Assembly (NCBI GenBank): GCA_003402705.1
Contig: QQNF01000022.1
Span: 1-54,584 of the forward strand
Reading direction: 5' to 3'
Length of the DNA: 54,584 bases
Origin: Verrucomicrobiota bacterium
GTDB taxonomy: Bacteria; Verrucomicrobiota; Verrucomicrobiia; Verrucomicrobiales; V1-33
The notes beneath the pieces were generated by a model. It was not told the origin of the DNA and ran no database searches. It saw nothing but the letters and a program-made list of their open reading frames with translations. Positions within the stretch are counted from its first letter, which is position 1. Every line of letters starts with the position of its first letter. The position numbers were made by a program, and so were the translations under genes. Below, piece by piece: positions 1 to 10,200 of this stretch.

Positions 1-53
1 AACAAGCAATCTCCCCACAAGCCATTCTCACTTCTCACTTCTCACTTCCCCAG

Positions 54-701
54 ATGCCCTCCGACCTCCTCGCCTACTATCAACAACGCGCCGCCGAATA
101 CGAACGCATCTACACCAAACCCGAACGTCAATCCGACCTCGCCACCCTCCACTCCCTCCTCCGACACAACCTCCGCAATCACCGCGTTCTCGAAGTCTCC
201 TGCGGCACCGGATACTGGACCGCCGCCTTCGCCCCCGCCGCCCTCTCCGTCACCGCATGCGACCTCAGCCCCGAGGTCCTCGCCATCGCCCGCGCCAAAG
301 ACTGGCCCTCAGCCAGCGTCGAGTTCTCCCAGGCCGACTCCTACAACCTCCCCGACTTCGACCGCAAATTCTCCGCCGCCTTCGCCGGCTTCTGGTGGTC
401 CCACGTCCCCCGCCACCGCCTCCCCGCTTTCCTCTCCGGCCTCCACTCCAAGCTCCAACCCGGCGCCACCGTCATCTTCATCGACAACCGCTTCGTCCCA
501 GGCAGCAGCACCCCCATCTCCCGCACCTCCACAGACGGCGATTCCTACCAACTCCGCCGCCTCGACGACGGAACCACCCACGAAATCCTCAAAAACTTCC
601 CCTCCGAATCCGACCTGCGCCACACCCTGTCCACCATCACCCCCGCACCGGAAATCACCCTCACCGACTACTTCTGGCTCCTCCGCTACACCATCCCCTG
701 A
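54..701 (+). CDS. Class I SAM-dependent methyltransferase, small
   Basis: The 215-residue protein has a Rossmann-type methyltransferase core. The SAM-binding motif I is VLEVSCGTG at residues 45-53, followed by the acidic end of strand 2 (TACDLSPE, Asp70). This resembles the Methyltransf_11/25 group that acts on small molecules or lipids. The substrate cannot be inferred. No domain is attached and no signal peptide is seen, so it should be cytosolic. It stands alone: the next gene is convergent and ends 66 bp downstream. The start is the first ATG after a pyrimidine-rich leader containing a short CTTCTCA repeat. No Shine-Dalgarno sequence is visible. Confidence 0.85.
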   Translation: MPSDLLAYYQQRAAEYERIYTKPERQSDLATLHSLLRHNLRNHRVLEVSCGTGYWTAAFAPAALSVTACDLSPEVLAIARAKDWPSASVEFSQADSYNLPDFDRKFSAAFAGFWWSHVPRHRLPAFLSGLHSKLQPGATVIFIDNRFVPGSSTPISRTSTDGDSYQLRRLDDGTTHEILKNFPSESDLRHTLSTITPAPEITLTDYFWLLRYTIP

Positions 702-766
702 ACCTTCACACCTTCCTCTCCCGCCCCTCTCATCCATCCCCACCCTATCTTCACCATTCAGCACGT

Positions 767-1342
767 CTACTTCCCGTCATCCCGCTCGCCCATTGCTCCC
801 GCCAGCACATCTTCGAGCCCGGTCCATGTGAACCCATTCCAATCGGTCCGTACGTCTGCTGTATCGTAGCTGTCACCCATGATCGGAACAAGAGAATTAA
901 AGCTCACTCGGTTGGTACCGTCGCAATAGATATACCAGAAGCGCCCATCACGCATGCTCAGGATGTAGGCGCTTCCGGGCCATGCGCCAGTCGCCCGCTC
1001 CAGCTTCCTTGGCGGAGACCCCAACGCCTTGCACTGCGCTTCACTCAACTCGCGCCAATCGCTGCACCGGGTCATCACCCCCACCTCGTCGCCCGGCTCA
1101 ATGCCCGCCTTGGCAGCAGCGTCCGCCGGCACTGAAATGTACTCAAGGCGCACCTGTGCCAGCCTCCCACCCGCAACCGCCTCCGGGTTCAGAATCGTCT
1201 GCAACGATTCCGCCTCTTGCCCCCTGGTGCCTTGAGACGCCTCCGCAGCCCCCGACGCCCCCCCGGATCCACGGCGGCAACCAAATGACACGCACGCCCC
1301 CGCAAGCATCAGCGCCAGCGCAAATCGAATCCTGATACCCAT
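767..1342 (-). CDS. Exported hypothetical protein with PDZ-like segment
   Basis: I do not recognise this 191-residue protein as a named family. The start at 1342 is chosen because AAGGAGG lies just upstream of that ATG on the minus strand. This is one of the few clear ribosome binding sites here; an upstream ATG at 1411 lacks one. The N-terminus is a hydrophobic signal segment (IRFALALMLAGACVSFGC), with Cys residues that could serve as a weak lipobox. The middle contains AKAGIEPGDEVGV, which resembles the carboxylate-binding turn of PDZ domains. A promoter-like element lies at 1421-1451 and is shared with the gene at 11083-11559. Base composition is less biased than in the neighbours. Confidence 0.6.
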   Translation of the reverse strand: MGIRIRFALALMLAGACVSFGCRRGSGGASGAAEASQGTRGQEAESLQTILNPEAVAGGRLAQVRLEYISVPADAAAKAGIEPGDEVGVMTRCSDWRELSEAQCKALGSPPRKLERATGAWPGSAYILSMRDGRFWYIYCDGTNRVSFNSLVPIMGDSYDTADVRTDWNGFTWTGLEDVLAGAMGERDDGK

Positions 1343-1420
1343 CACCTTCCTCCTTACCCCTTCCGGACAGACTTCATTCCATCGAACAGGACATTTGAGA
1401 TTCTCGTTCATAACACCCGG

Positions 1421-1451
1421 AACCTATCATTCCTCCCTCTCATGTCAATCC
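1421..1451 (-). promoter_or_regulatory. Promoter-like element, copy 1 (shared with 11739-11769)
   Basis: Read on the minus strand this contains TTGACA (1448-1443), a 16-bp spacer and TAGGTT (1426-1421), about 80 bp upstream of the exported-protein start at 1342. Nearly the same 31 bp occurs at 11739-11769 in the same orientation, upstream of another minus-strand gene. TTGACA is a perfect -35 box; the -10 match is weak (3 of 6). The promoter role is inferred from position and conservation. Confidence 0.5.
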
Positions 1452-1596
1452 TCCTCTCACCCTCCGCTCCACCCCCCGCCCATCTCCGTCAGGAACCAAC
1501 GCCCTAATCCCAACGCCCCCCATTTCCCTCCTTCACCCTCGTTCCCAAAACCGTCAGGCAATCTCTCGATTCCCGCAGAACGATCCGACAAAGACA

Positions 1597-2334
1597 TCAG
1601 TTCCCGGCATCGATCCGCCCGATTGTAAGTCTCCGGATCTCGGCGTCGGCAAGGCTGTCGGCCCAGCCGCGTGCGGAGTCCGGCTCGACCTCGATGAGAG
1701 GCTCAATCAGGGCGAGCCTCGCCTCATCGGGAATCGCGGCACCATGCCCGGCCATCCACGCGGAAGCCGACTCCAGATCACTGCCGGCCCATGTCCCGAC
1801 CACTGCCGCCAGACAACCCCCTCCGACCTTCCCGGAAACGACCCATTCCGCCGCCGCCCGCGGATCCAGCTGCGCCCACGCCACACTGACGGCCCGCTGC
1901 GCGTCACCGACCGCTTCCTCGTCACCCGCTAGCTCCGCCATCGCCATCGCCGTCTCGGGAGATTCATGGAGCAGTCCCATCGCCAGTTCCATCGCCGCAA
2001 GTCCCCGCTGTTCCGGCCGCACCGCTCCTAGCAGTTCCTGTGCCTCCTCCCAGCCGACCATCATGTCGGCCCGCAATTCCCAGCCTCCCGCGTCGTCAAA
2101 CGACGCCAGCCACGCTTCTCTTCGCTCCCCACGGTCCATTAAATCAAGGGCACCCCGCCCCTCCTCTCCGGAAATCTTCCTAACTTTCCCACCCGGCCTA
2201 TCAGCCGCCCCGGCCCAGTGAGCAGTCACCACGGCCTGCCCCCGCAACCTATTCTCCTCCGGCCCCTGCCCCCACTGACTCCCCGCAGCCACTCCCACCA
2301 TGGCAGCCAACAGATGCGTAAACGACGTCTTCAT
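1597..2334 (-). CDS. Exported helical-repeat protein, unknown function
   Basis: The 245-residue protein begins MKTSFTHLLAAMVGVAAGS, a probable Sec signal peptide. The mature part is almost entirely helical and carries degenerate repeats with the pattern [DE]P..A..W or D..SA..W: DPRAAAEWV, DLESASAWM and EPDSARGWA. Short exported repeat proteins of this kind are common in Verrucomicrobia, but I know of no assigned function. It lies between two other minus-strand exported proteins, and the gaps (about 105 and 254 bp) suggest separate transcription. Calling it a gene is fairly safe; a function cannot be stated. Confidence 0.65.
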   Translation of the reverse strand: MKTSFTHLLAAMVGVAAGSQWGQGPEENRLRGQAVVTAHWAGAADRPGGKVRKISGEEGRGALDLMDRGERREAWLASFDDAGGWELRADMMVGWEEAQELLGAVRPEQRGLAAMELAMGLLHESPETAMAMAELAGDEEAVGDAQRAVSVAWAQLDPRAAAEWVVSGKVGGGCLAAVVGTWAGSDLESASAWMAGHGAAIPDEARLALIEPLIEVEPDSARGWADSLADAEIRRLTIGRIDAGN

Positions 2335-2439
2335 GTGTTCTCAATGGCAATGGTCTCTGCTGGCACGCACTGGAAAATCCAGCGGCCTGCACCAGGCTCG
2401 GCCCTCGCCTCCCCCAGTGCAGGCCCACCTGAACCCGGA

Positions 2440-3132
2440 TTAGTTCGCAAAGGCGAAGTCATCAATATGAACATTCGCCGGTGCTCCCGTTAGCGCATTG
2501 ACGCTGGAAATGCGCACCGCCGTGATCCCGCAGCCAGCCAGCGCCGTCGCCCCCGCAAAGGTGTCACGCACGCCCACCCCAGCCGGAATCCCGAACGTGT
2601 AGGTCACCGGGAGACCGGGAGCCGACTGAATGAAGGTCACCGTCACCTTCTGCGGAACATTCGCCTGCTGGAGAACCGTCAGACCAGCCTGCCGGATCAG
2701 CCCGGTGCTCGCCGACAGCGTCAGCGACATCGAGCCAACCGTCTTGCTCATCAGGTCTCCCTTCTCGGAAATCGGCACAACCGTCGCATGCGAGTTGATG
2801 TCACCAATCAGCGGCACCCCGATCTTGATCGTCTGACTCCCCGAGATCCCGAAGAAACCAAGAATCATATTCGTGCCGACGGCCGGAGACGGCCAGGGCG
2901 CGGTCTGCGGAGAATCGAAGTTGACAACGCCGCCCTTGTTAACATTCCACGCATTGGCCACCGCCGTGACGAAAGACGTGTAAAACGCAGGACTCGGCAG
3001 CTTGACATCGACGACGTTGACGTTGGTTGCCGCATCGTAGAGCTTGACCGTCTTCGCATTCGTGGTAATCTGCGCGCCGGCAGTAGCGGCAGCAGCGAGG
3101 GTCAGGGCAATGGTGATGGATTTAGTTTTCAT
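2440..3132 (-). CDS. Secreted hypothetical protein
   Basis: This 230-residue protein has a classical signal peptide (MKTKSITIALTLAAAATAGA, cleavage probably before Gln21). The mature domain is predicted to be beta-rich, full of short Val, Thr, Ser and Gly strands, and ends VHIDDFAFAN. There is no PEP-CTERM or LPXTG-type sorting tail. I do not recognise the family. It is transcribed divergently from the ECF sigma factor at 3254, with a 121-bp region between them that could hold both promoters. Given the divergence it could be a target of that sigma factor, but this is speculation. Confidence 0.65.
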   Translation of the reverse strand: MKTKSITIALTLAAAATAGAQITTNAKTVKLYDAATNVNVVDVKLPSPAFYTSFVTAVANAWNVNKGGVVNFDSPQTAPWPSPAVGTNMILGFFGISGSQTIKIGVPLIGDINSHATVVPISEKGDLMSKTVGSMSLTLSASTGLIRQAGLTVLQQANVPQKVTVTFIQSAPGLPVTYTFGIPAGVGVRDTFAGATALAGCGITAVRISSVNALTGAPANVHIDDFAFAN

Positions 3133-3253
3133 GGCGTTGCTTTATTCGGTAATTATGTTTCGTTTGGTTCGGTTTGAGGAAGGCGGCAGTAACTCCGCAT
3201 CTTCACAGGGTAAATCGCAGTCGCCCGCCGGATGGCTCAGATTTCCCTAAAAA

Positions 3254-4021
3254 ATGTTTCCCGCACCGCGCCTCGCTCTGCTACATGCTCTTGCCGTGGC
3301 GTCCGATCCCCATCTCTTTCACACCACGCACTGGAGCATCATCCGCAAAGCCGCCGACCATGGCAGCCCGGAATCCCTCCATGCGCTCGAGACGCTCTGC
3401 CGCGCCTACTGGTATCCTCTCTATTCCTACGTCCGCAGCACCGGAATCCGCCACGAGGACGCCTGCGACCTGACCCAGGATTTTTTCTCCCGCCTCCTCT
3501 CCAATGACCGCACCCTCGGCTCGCTGGCCCCCGAAAACGGTCGCTTCCGCTCGTTCCTTCTCGTCGCCATCCGCCGGCTCATCGCAAGTTCATGGCGCCG
3601 GTCGTACTCGCAGAAACGCGGCGGCGGCACCCCGGCCATCGTGATCGACGAAGCCGATGCGCTCGCCCGCTTCGATGCCGGTCATCACGACGGCAATTCG
3701 CCGGAAGTCGTCTACGACCGCAACTGGGCGGCTTCCGTGATGGACCGCGCCCTCGCCAGGCTCGCCTCCCACTGGCATGAAAAAGACAAACCGCTCGACC
3801 TCCTGCGCACTTATCTCACGGACGCCCGCGGCACAGTCCCAGTGGCAGATATGGCCGCACAACTCGGCGTCTCCACCGCCTCGCTCAAGGCTTCCATTTA
3901 CCGTCTCCGCAAACTCTTCGCAGACCTTCTGCGCGACGAACTCGCAGCCACCGTCAGCGATCCCTCGGAAATCGACAGCGAACTCCGCTACCTCCTCACC
4001 GTCCTCGCGGAGGCAGGCTAG
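3254..4021 (+). CDS. ECF-type RNA polymerase sigma factor (PVC type)
   Basis: This 255-residue sigma-70 family protein has the Planctomycetes/Verrucomicrobia ECF layout. It begins with a HTTHWSIIRKA segment, followed by region 2 (LCRAYWYPLYSYVRSTG, then HEDACDLTQDFFSRLL) and a region 4 helix-turn-helix near VADMAAQLGVSTASLKASIYRLRKLF. It would direct RNA polymerase to a dedicated promoter set. No anti-sigma factor is adjacent. Instead a Ser/Thr kinase follows after 40 bp, and ECF-kinase pairs are known in which phosphorylation controls the sigma factor. The ATG at 3254 is the first in frame. A GTG at 3296 would remove a poorly conserved leader and is a credible alternative. Confidence 0.9.
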   Translation: MFPAPRLALLHALAVASDPHLFHTTHWSIIRKAADHGSPESLHALETLCRAYWYPLYSYVRSTGIRHEDACDLTQDFFSRLLSNDRTLGSLAPENGRFRSFLLVAIRRLIASSWRRSYSQKRGGGTPAIVIDEADALARFDAGHHDGNSPEVVYDRNWAASVMDRALARLASHWHEKDKPLDLLRTYLTDARGTVPVADMAAQLGVSTASLKASIYRLRKLFADLLRDELAATVSDPSEIDSELRYLLTVLAEAG

Positions 4022-4061
4022 TCACTGGCACCGCCCGGACCGCCACCCCCTCACGGCAGCC

Positions 4062-7000
4062 ATGCAGGACCACAACTCTAACAACCCATCCGCCATAGCC
4101 GCCTGCCCGCATTGCGCTTCCCCGCTGCCGCCCGATGCCCCCGCCGGCATCTGCCGGTCCTGCCTCGCCGCAAACTGGCTAGCCATGCTCGACTCCGAAG
4201 CTCCAGACGAATCCGCAGCAGAAGCAACCGACCCGCCCGAAACCGAACCGGAGGAATTCGCCGGTTTCATCCTGCGCAATCAACTCGGCCGCGGCGGCAT
4301 GGGCGTAGTCTACCGCGCATGGCAGCAAAGCCTCCAGCGCGACGTTGCCCTCAAGCTCGTTTCCAGTGGTCGGTTCGCAGGCACTGAGGAAGTCCAGAGA
4401 CTCAAACTCGAGGCAGAAGCCGCCGCCCGGCTCACCCACCCAGGCATCGTGGCAGTCTACGAAGCCGGCGAATCGGACGGTCAGCCATGGCTGGCCATGC
4501 AGTACGTTCCCGGCGGCACGCTCAGTCAGCACGTCGGCAAGTCAGCCGCCCCGCTCCAATGGTCCGCCCGCCTCGTCGCCGATGTCAGCCGCGCCGTCCA
4601 TTACGCCCACCAGCACGGTGTCCTCCACCGCGACCTCAAACCTGGCAATATCCTCCTTTCCGCTGACGGTCAGCCGCTCGTCGCAGACTTCGGCCTCGCC
4701 CGCCTCATGGAACAGGACGAACACCTCACGCTCACCGGCCGATCGGTCGGCTCCCCGGCGTACATGTCGCCGGAATCATTCCTCGGTGAAGCCAGCACCG
4801 CACGCGATGTCTACGCTCTCGGCGTCATCCTCTACCAATTGCTCACCGGCCAGCTCCCGTTTTCCGCCGACGATCCCGCCGCACTAGCCCGCCGCTGCGC
4901 AGAAGATGATCCCACCCCTCCCCGACAGCTCCGCAGGGGTCTCCCGCGCGACCTCGAAGTCATCACCCTGAAGTGCCTCGAAAAAATTCCTGCCAGGCGC
5001 TACGCCTCGGCCGCCGCTCTCGCCGACGATCTCGAAAACTGGCTGAACTTCCGGCCAATCCTCGCCCGTCCCTCGCCGCCTCACCTGCGCATCGCACGCT
5101 GGATCCGTCGCCGTCCGCTCCACGCCGCCGCCGCCGCCGTGGCCTGCCTCGCCGCCACAGGCTTTGCTACCCACCGCCACCGCACCAATTCCATCAAGGC
5201 CGCAGCCGCCGCCGAAACCACCCGCGCCAGAGCAAGCGCCCTGGCCAATCTCCAGCGCGCCAGCCTCGAATCCGCCCTCCGCGAAACCGAAGCAGGCTTC
5301 CTCGACCAGGCCCGCCGCATCCTCAGCGATGTCCGCACGCTCGACCCCGTCACCGCCGATGCTTCCCCGGAATGGAAATGGCTCTGGTCCCGCTGCACCC
5401 CCCAGGGCCTCTCCCTGACACAGGCCCACCAGGGTGAAATCACCGCAGCAGCCTTCTCCCCGGACGGGCTCAAAATCGCCACCGCAGGCCAGGACTCCCT
5501 CGTTCACCTCTGGAACTGCCGCGACCTCACCAAACCGGATGCACACCCCATCCAGACCATCCGGACCGCACACCTCACCGCCCCTATCCATCTCTCGTTC
5601 TCCCCGGACGCCTCCAGAATCTTCGTGGCCCGCAACGGTCAGCCACTCTCCGCAGAATGGCTCCCCCTCAACGGCAGCCCCGCAGAACCTGTCACACTCC
5701 CGCAGTCCCCCACCGCATGGATGCAGTCGGTCATCAATCCATCCGCCACCCCCGTCGTCTCTTTCCAATCGCCTCCCGGCACCGCCGCCGCCCCTCCAGC
5801 CCTCTGGTTCGCTTCTCAGGACCTACCCACCCCGCTGCCAGGCCGCGCCCCGTTCCTGGCCTCCAACGGAACCAATCTCGTGCTCACTGGCGATTTCAAC
5901 GACGGTCTCCAGCTGATCAATCTAGCCGCTCCGCCGGTAGTCTCATGGAAGGACCCCCGCCCGCTCTACAGTCTCTCCGCCCTCGCACTCAGCCAGTCAG
6001 GCTCGCTCGCCGCCGCCGCTCATTCCGCTCCCACCGGTCTCTCCCAGATCCAGGTCATCAGCACCGCCAGCCCATCCCAGTTCACCCTCACCGAATGCAG
6101 CGGCACCATCCGCAGCCTCGCCATCAGCGGTGATCAGTGGCTCGCCGCAGGCGGCGACGACCGCGTTGTCCGGCTCTGGAACCTCAATGCACCTTCCCGC
6201 TGCCACGCCCAGCCGGGTCACGCCCGACCCATCCGCATCGTCGCCTTCAGCAAGGATGGATCACTCCTCTTCAGCGGCGATCAGGGCGGCCGCATCGCCG
6301 TCTCCCCTCTGCCATCTGATAGGACCGAAGCAGTCGGCCCTCCGCTCGCCGCGCCTCCAGACCTCTCGTTCCTCTTTGCCACTAGTCTGCGCGATGGCAT
6401 CCCGCAGCCGGAAATCGTCAGACTGACCACCGCAGATGGATCAAGCCTGAAATACCCACTGCCCGGCATCCCCGCCGCCATCACCTGCGGCAGTCCCTTC
6501 TCCACCGTCCTCTGCCAGCAGGGCCAGTCCGTCCACCGCTGCCGGATTCCCGCCGACGCAACAACGCACAACACAGATGCCTCCGCAGAACTCCCCGCAG
6601 GCACCCAGGCAGTCGCCCTGACTGCCGATGGCTTTCTCTCCACGGAAGCCGGCTCGTCCAATGCCATCACCATCCGCTCCCACCGCTTCGGCACCCCGGA
6701 ACCAGTCGGCACCGTCCGCCTCGCCATCGCCCCCTGGAGCACGCTCACCATGGCCCCCAACGGCCTTCATTGCTACCTGCTCGACGCCCCCGCCGGAAAA
6801 CTCGCCTGCCTCGCGCTCCCATCCCTAACCCTCCGTTGGCAGCAATCGCTCCGCCAGTCAGTCTCCATCGCAGTCGCTCCAGACAACACCACCATCGCAT
6901 GGGCCGGAGGATTCTACGCCGGTCTGCTCGACGCAGCGACAGGCAAAGAACTCTCCTCGTTCCGCCAGCCCTGCGAAATCATCGCGCGCCTCACCTTCGC

Positions 7001-7205
7001 CGGACCGCAGCACCTCATGCTCTCCAGCTACGACCACACCCTCGTCTTCGCTTCCCTCGCAACAGCCGCAGTCACCCTCGAATCCCGCCGCCAGCCAGCC
7101 TGCGCCGAACTGCTCTGCTCTCAGGACCTCAGCCGCTGGCTCTCCCTCGACCTCCAGAACCAGCTCGCCTGGTTCCCGCCACCCTCCCGGAATCCACCGC
7201 CATGA
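4062..7205 (+). CDS. Zinc-ribbon Ser/Thr protein kinase with WD40 propeller
   Basis: The 1047-residue protein starts with a four-Cys zinc ribbon (C15, C18, C31, C34). A complete Hanks-type kinase domain follows: glycine loop GRGGMGVVY at 76-84, Lys98 in VALK, the HRDLKPGN loop with catalytic Asp191, DFG at Asp209 and an APE-like SPAYMSPE. A single membrane helix lies near residues 352-371, followed by WD40-like repeats to the C-terminus (for example AAFSPDGLKIATAGQDS, LWNC). The expected topology is a cytosolic kinase with an outside propeller sensor. The frame is open from 3777, but ATG 4062 avoids overlap with the sigma gene and starts directly before the zinc ribbon. It overlaps the next gene by ATGA. 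Confidence 0.92.
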   Translation: MQDHNSNNPSAIAACPHCASPLPPDAPAGICRSCLAANWLAMLDSEAPDESAAEATDPPETEPEEFAGFILRNQLGRGGMGVVYRAWQQSLQRDVALKLVSSGRFAGTEEVQRLKLEAEAAARLTHPGIVAVYEAGESDGQPWLAMQYVPGGTLSQHVGKSAAPLQWSARLVADVSRAVHYAHQHGVLHRDLKPGNILLSADGQPLVADFGLARLMEQDEHLTLTGRSVGSPAYMSPESFLGEASTARDVYALGVILYQLLTGQLPFSADDPAALARRCAEDDPTPPRQLRRGLPRDLEVITLKCLEKIPARRYASAAALADDLENWLNFRPILARPSPPHLRIARWIRRRPLHAAAAAVACLAATGFATHRHRTNSIKAAAAAETTRARASALANLQRASLESALRETEAGFLDQARRILSDVRTLDPVTADASPEWKWLWSRCTPQGLSLTQAHQGEITAAAFSPDGLKIATAGQDSLVHLWNCRDLTKPDAHPIQTIRTAHLTAPIHLSFSPDASRIFVARNGQPLSAEWLPLNGSPAEPVTLPQSPTAWMQSVINPSATPVVSFQSPPGTAAAPPALWFASQDLPTPLPGRAPFLASNGTNLVLTGDFNDGLQLINLAAPPVVSWKDPRPLYSLSALALSQSGSLAAAAHSAPTGLSQIQVISTASPSQFTLTECSGTIRSLAISGDQWLAAGGDDRVVRLWNLNAPSRCHAQPGHARPIRIVAFSKDGSLLFSGDQGGRIAVSPLPSDRTEAVGPPLAAPPDLSFLFATSLRDGIPQPEIVRLTTADGSSLKYPLPGIPAAITCGSPFSTVLCQQGQSVHRCRIPADATTHNTDASAELPAGTQAVALTADGFLSTEAGSSNAITIRSHRFGTPEPVGTVRLAIAPWSTLTMAPNGLHCYLLDAPAGKLACLALPSLTLRWQQSLRQSVSIAVAPDNTTIAWAGGFYAGLLDAATGKELSSFRQPCEIIARLTFAGPQHLMLSSYDHTLVFASLATAAVTLESRRQPACAELLCSQDLSRWLSLDLQNQLAWFPPPSRNPPP

Positions 7206-10200
7206 ATCGCTTCTCCTCCGCCGTCTTCTCCGGTCTCCTCGCCACTGCCTCGCTCGTCATCGCCGATGGCGACACCGGCACGCCTCCGCCAGCCGCTCTA
7301 ACCTACTCCCGCCACATGGCCGCCACCAGCGGCATCCACGACCCGCGCTCCAGCTACACCCACCTCCCCGTTATCTCCGGCCGCCCAGTCAGTGATTCCC
7401 CCCTGATCATCTGCACGGCCAGTGGATGCGATATCCTGACATGGCTCTACCCCGGCCTGTCTCTCTCCGTCGCGCTTCAGCCCGTCGCCGAAGCAGAGGA
7501 AGCCGGTGGTCCTTCAGGCACAAGCCCGGTCCCGCCGCCCACACTCGCAGACGGATGCTGGCAACTCTACGATTCGTGCGGCTTCCCTTTCTACCAGTCG
7601 TGGCTCAGTTCATCAGCCGCTCTCCTCGGCCTCGCACCGTCAAACCTGCTCCCAGACGCCGATCCCGACGGCGAGGGCATCACCAATGCCCGCGAAGCCT
7701 TCCTCCGCATGCACCCGTTCGACCACCGCAGCGGCTTCTCCCTCTCCCCTAACTGGCTCCTCACTCCCTCAGATCCTCCAGCCGTCACCGTCGAATTCGC
7801 AGGCCTCAGCGGCAGGGTCTATGCCCTCGAATGGTCGCCCGACCTCTCGCCAGGCAGCTGGCAGACGGTCCAGACCCCATTCCTCACCCCCGCACCCGTC
7901 GACGAGGACACCGACATCGGGGAAGACCGCTACCTCATCTACTCGCTCACCGCTGACCTCCCTCCGGAAACATCAGGCCTCAGCCGCTACTTCCTCCGCA
8001 TGACCGCGCCCGACGGCATGGACGAATCAGCCGCAGTCGCCGGCAGCGGACCAGGAGCCGCCGCCGCCAGATTCTTCCTCGTCCCCCCGCCAGACGAACA
8101 CGCCACGGAAAATTCCCCCTTCCAACCAGCCCGCCAGCTCCGCGGCCGCTTCTTCACCCCGCGAAACCTCAGCGACGCCACCATCACCCTCAACAACAAC
8201 TACGTGCTCAATCCGGCCAACGGCCCCACCGCACAACCCATCGCCCTGCCAGACAGTTTCGATCTCAATGACCCAGTCCGCGTCTTCGATGCACTCTTCA
8301 GCAGTCTCCCCAGCAGCGTCCAGGTCTACCCCACAGAAAACTACTTCTACTGGTCCATCCGCATCGGCCAGCGCACGTTCCGCGGCAATCTTAACCTCTC
8401 CGTCCGCACCCGCGACATCAGCCGTCTGCCCTTCTATTACAGCGAACTGGCTGACATCTCATCCGGCGGCCAGCCCCACCGGGTCCAGATCGTCGGCGGC
8501 GGCACCCTCGGGCCAACCATCCTCACTCTCCGCCGCGACCCCCAGAACCCGCTCCGCTACCTACTCAGCCGCGGCTCGCGCACCGTCACCTTCGATCTCC
8601 ACAACCTCACCCAGGCCCCTCCACCTCAAGGCGTCCTCCGACCCGGCGAAATCTTCGTGGAACGCACCTTCGACGAAAGCGGTCTTCGCTTCCTCCTCGT
8701 CTTCCAGCCATCCTCTCAAACGCGCCCCGCCACTTTCACATGGCTCCTCGACCCCGGTCCATGGGACGCTCCCTTCACCGCCCCCTCCCCGGACGAATTC
8801 AAGGAACTCCCGAACGCCCCGGGAAATTTCCTCCACACCCGCACGGGCTTCGCCTTCGCCGCCGACTCCCGCACCCTCGCCTCCGCACGCCGCCTCGTCC
8901 TCATCGCCGTCACCAACGACCACGTCGCTAGCAATACATGGTTCGATGGCCCCGGCGACCAACTCGCTGACAACTTCGATCCCGTCCCACTCAAACCTCT
9001 CCTCCTCGCCGCCTTCCCGGACCTAACGCCTGACCGCATCGACAACTTCGGCTATCTCACCGATTCCTCAGGCACTGAAAGGATCGGTCTCTACCCCTAT
9101 CATGGCTACGATGCCGAAAGCGACCTCTCCGCCTTCGCTCTCTCGCTGCGCCCGACCCCTGACACAGATCCAGATACCCTCGCGCTCTGGAACACCACCA
9201 TCAACGCCATCCCACCCGCAGTCCCCCCGCCGCCCGTTGCCTTCGCCTTCAACGAGGGTGGAGCCGCCCAGCTCCCCGACAACCTCATGGGCTCCGGCCT
9301 CAGCCGCGACCAGGTCAGCGGCAGCCTCACAGTCCAATCCGCAGAACCATGGCAGACCCCCACGTTCCCGGAAGTTTGGATCACCAAATCCCAGAAGGGA
9401 TCCGTCGTCCGCATCCACGCCCCAGGCGACAGGCGGGCCTCTCTCGCCGCAGAATACCTAACCGCTCCGCAGGCCGTCCACACTTCCCCCGACGCCCCCT
9501 ACCCATGGCGCGATGGCTTCTCCCCTTTCCCCACCGCGGTCGCCGTCGACCCATGGGGCGAATGCTGGATCGCTAACACAGGCGACAATGTCGCCATCAA
9601 TGGATCACGAATGGGCAGCGTCACCCGCATCGGTCTCGCCCTCGGCGGCACCCGCTGCCGCAGCGACGGATCACCCGACCCCACCGGAGGCTTCCTGAAA
9701 CCGCCATTCGATTACCTCAGCCCTAGCGTCACTGACCGCGATGGCGACGGTCTCCTCCGCACTTCCTCCGGCCCCAGCCCGCTTCCATGGCCAGGCAACT
9801 CCGACGTCATCAGTCTCGACGGATCAGTCAAGGATGCCATCGACGAACTCATCACAGGCTACGTCCGCATCCCCATAACAAGTGTCGCCTCTCTCACCTT
9901 CCGCAATGGCTTGCTCTGGGCCGGCAGCCCGCCACTCAATGCATGGTGCCTCATCAACCCCATGTCGGCTCGCCCACTCACGCCTCCCGTGCGCACCACC
10001 GGCGCCGAAGCAGGCATCGCCAGCCCCCTCCATGACCTCTTCTGGACTCTCGGCAACGGGCGAACCTCCATCCACGTCTTCCCCCCGGATCGGCCAAATC
10101 TCCCCGTCTTCAAAGAATCCCTCGACCCCGCCCTCGGCCCCGCCGCCTCCCACGGATCTGCCATCGCTCCATGGCTCAATCCCGATCCCGCCACCAAGGG

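Noticed and set aside
3777..4061. Upstream extension of the kinase frame
   Set aside because: It overlaps the sigma factor coding region in another frame; the zinc ribbon begins right after ATG 4062.
6770..7201. Upstream extension of the secreted propeller frame
   Set aside because: It is a shadow of the kinase C-terminus, made of Arg/Pro-rich sequence; a signal peptide begins at ATG 7202.
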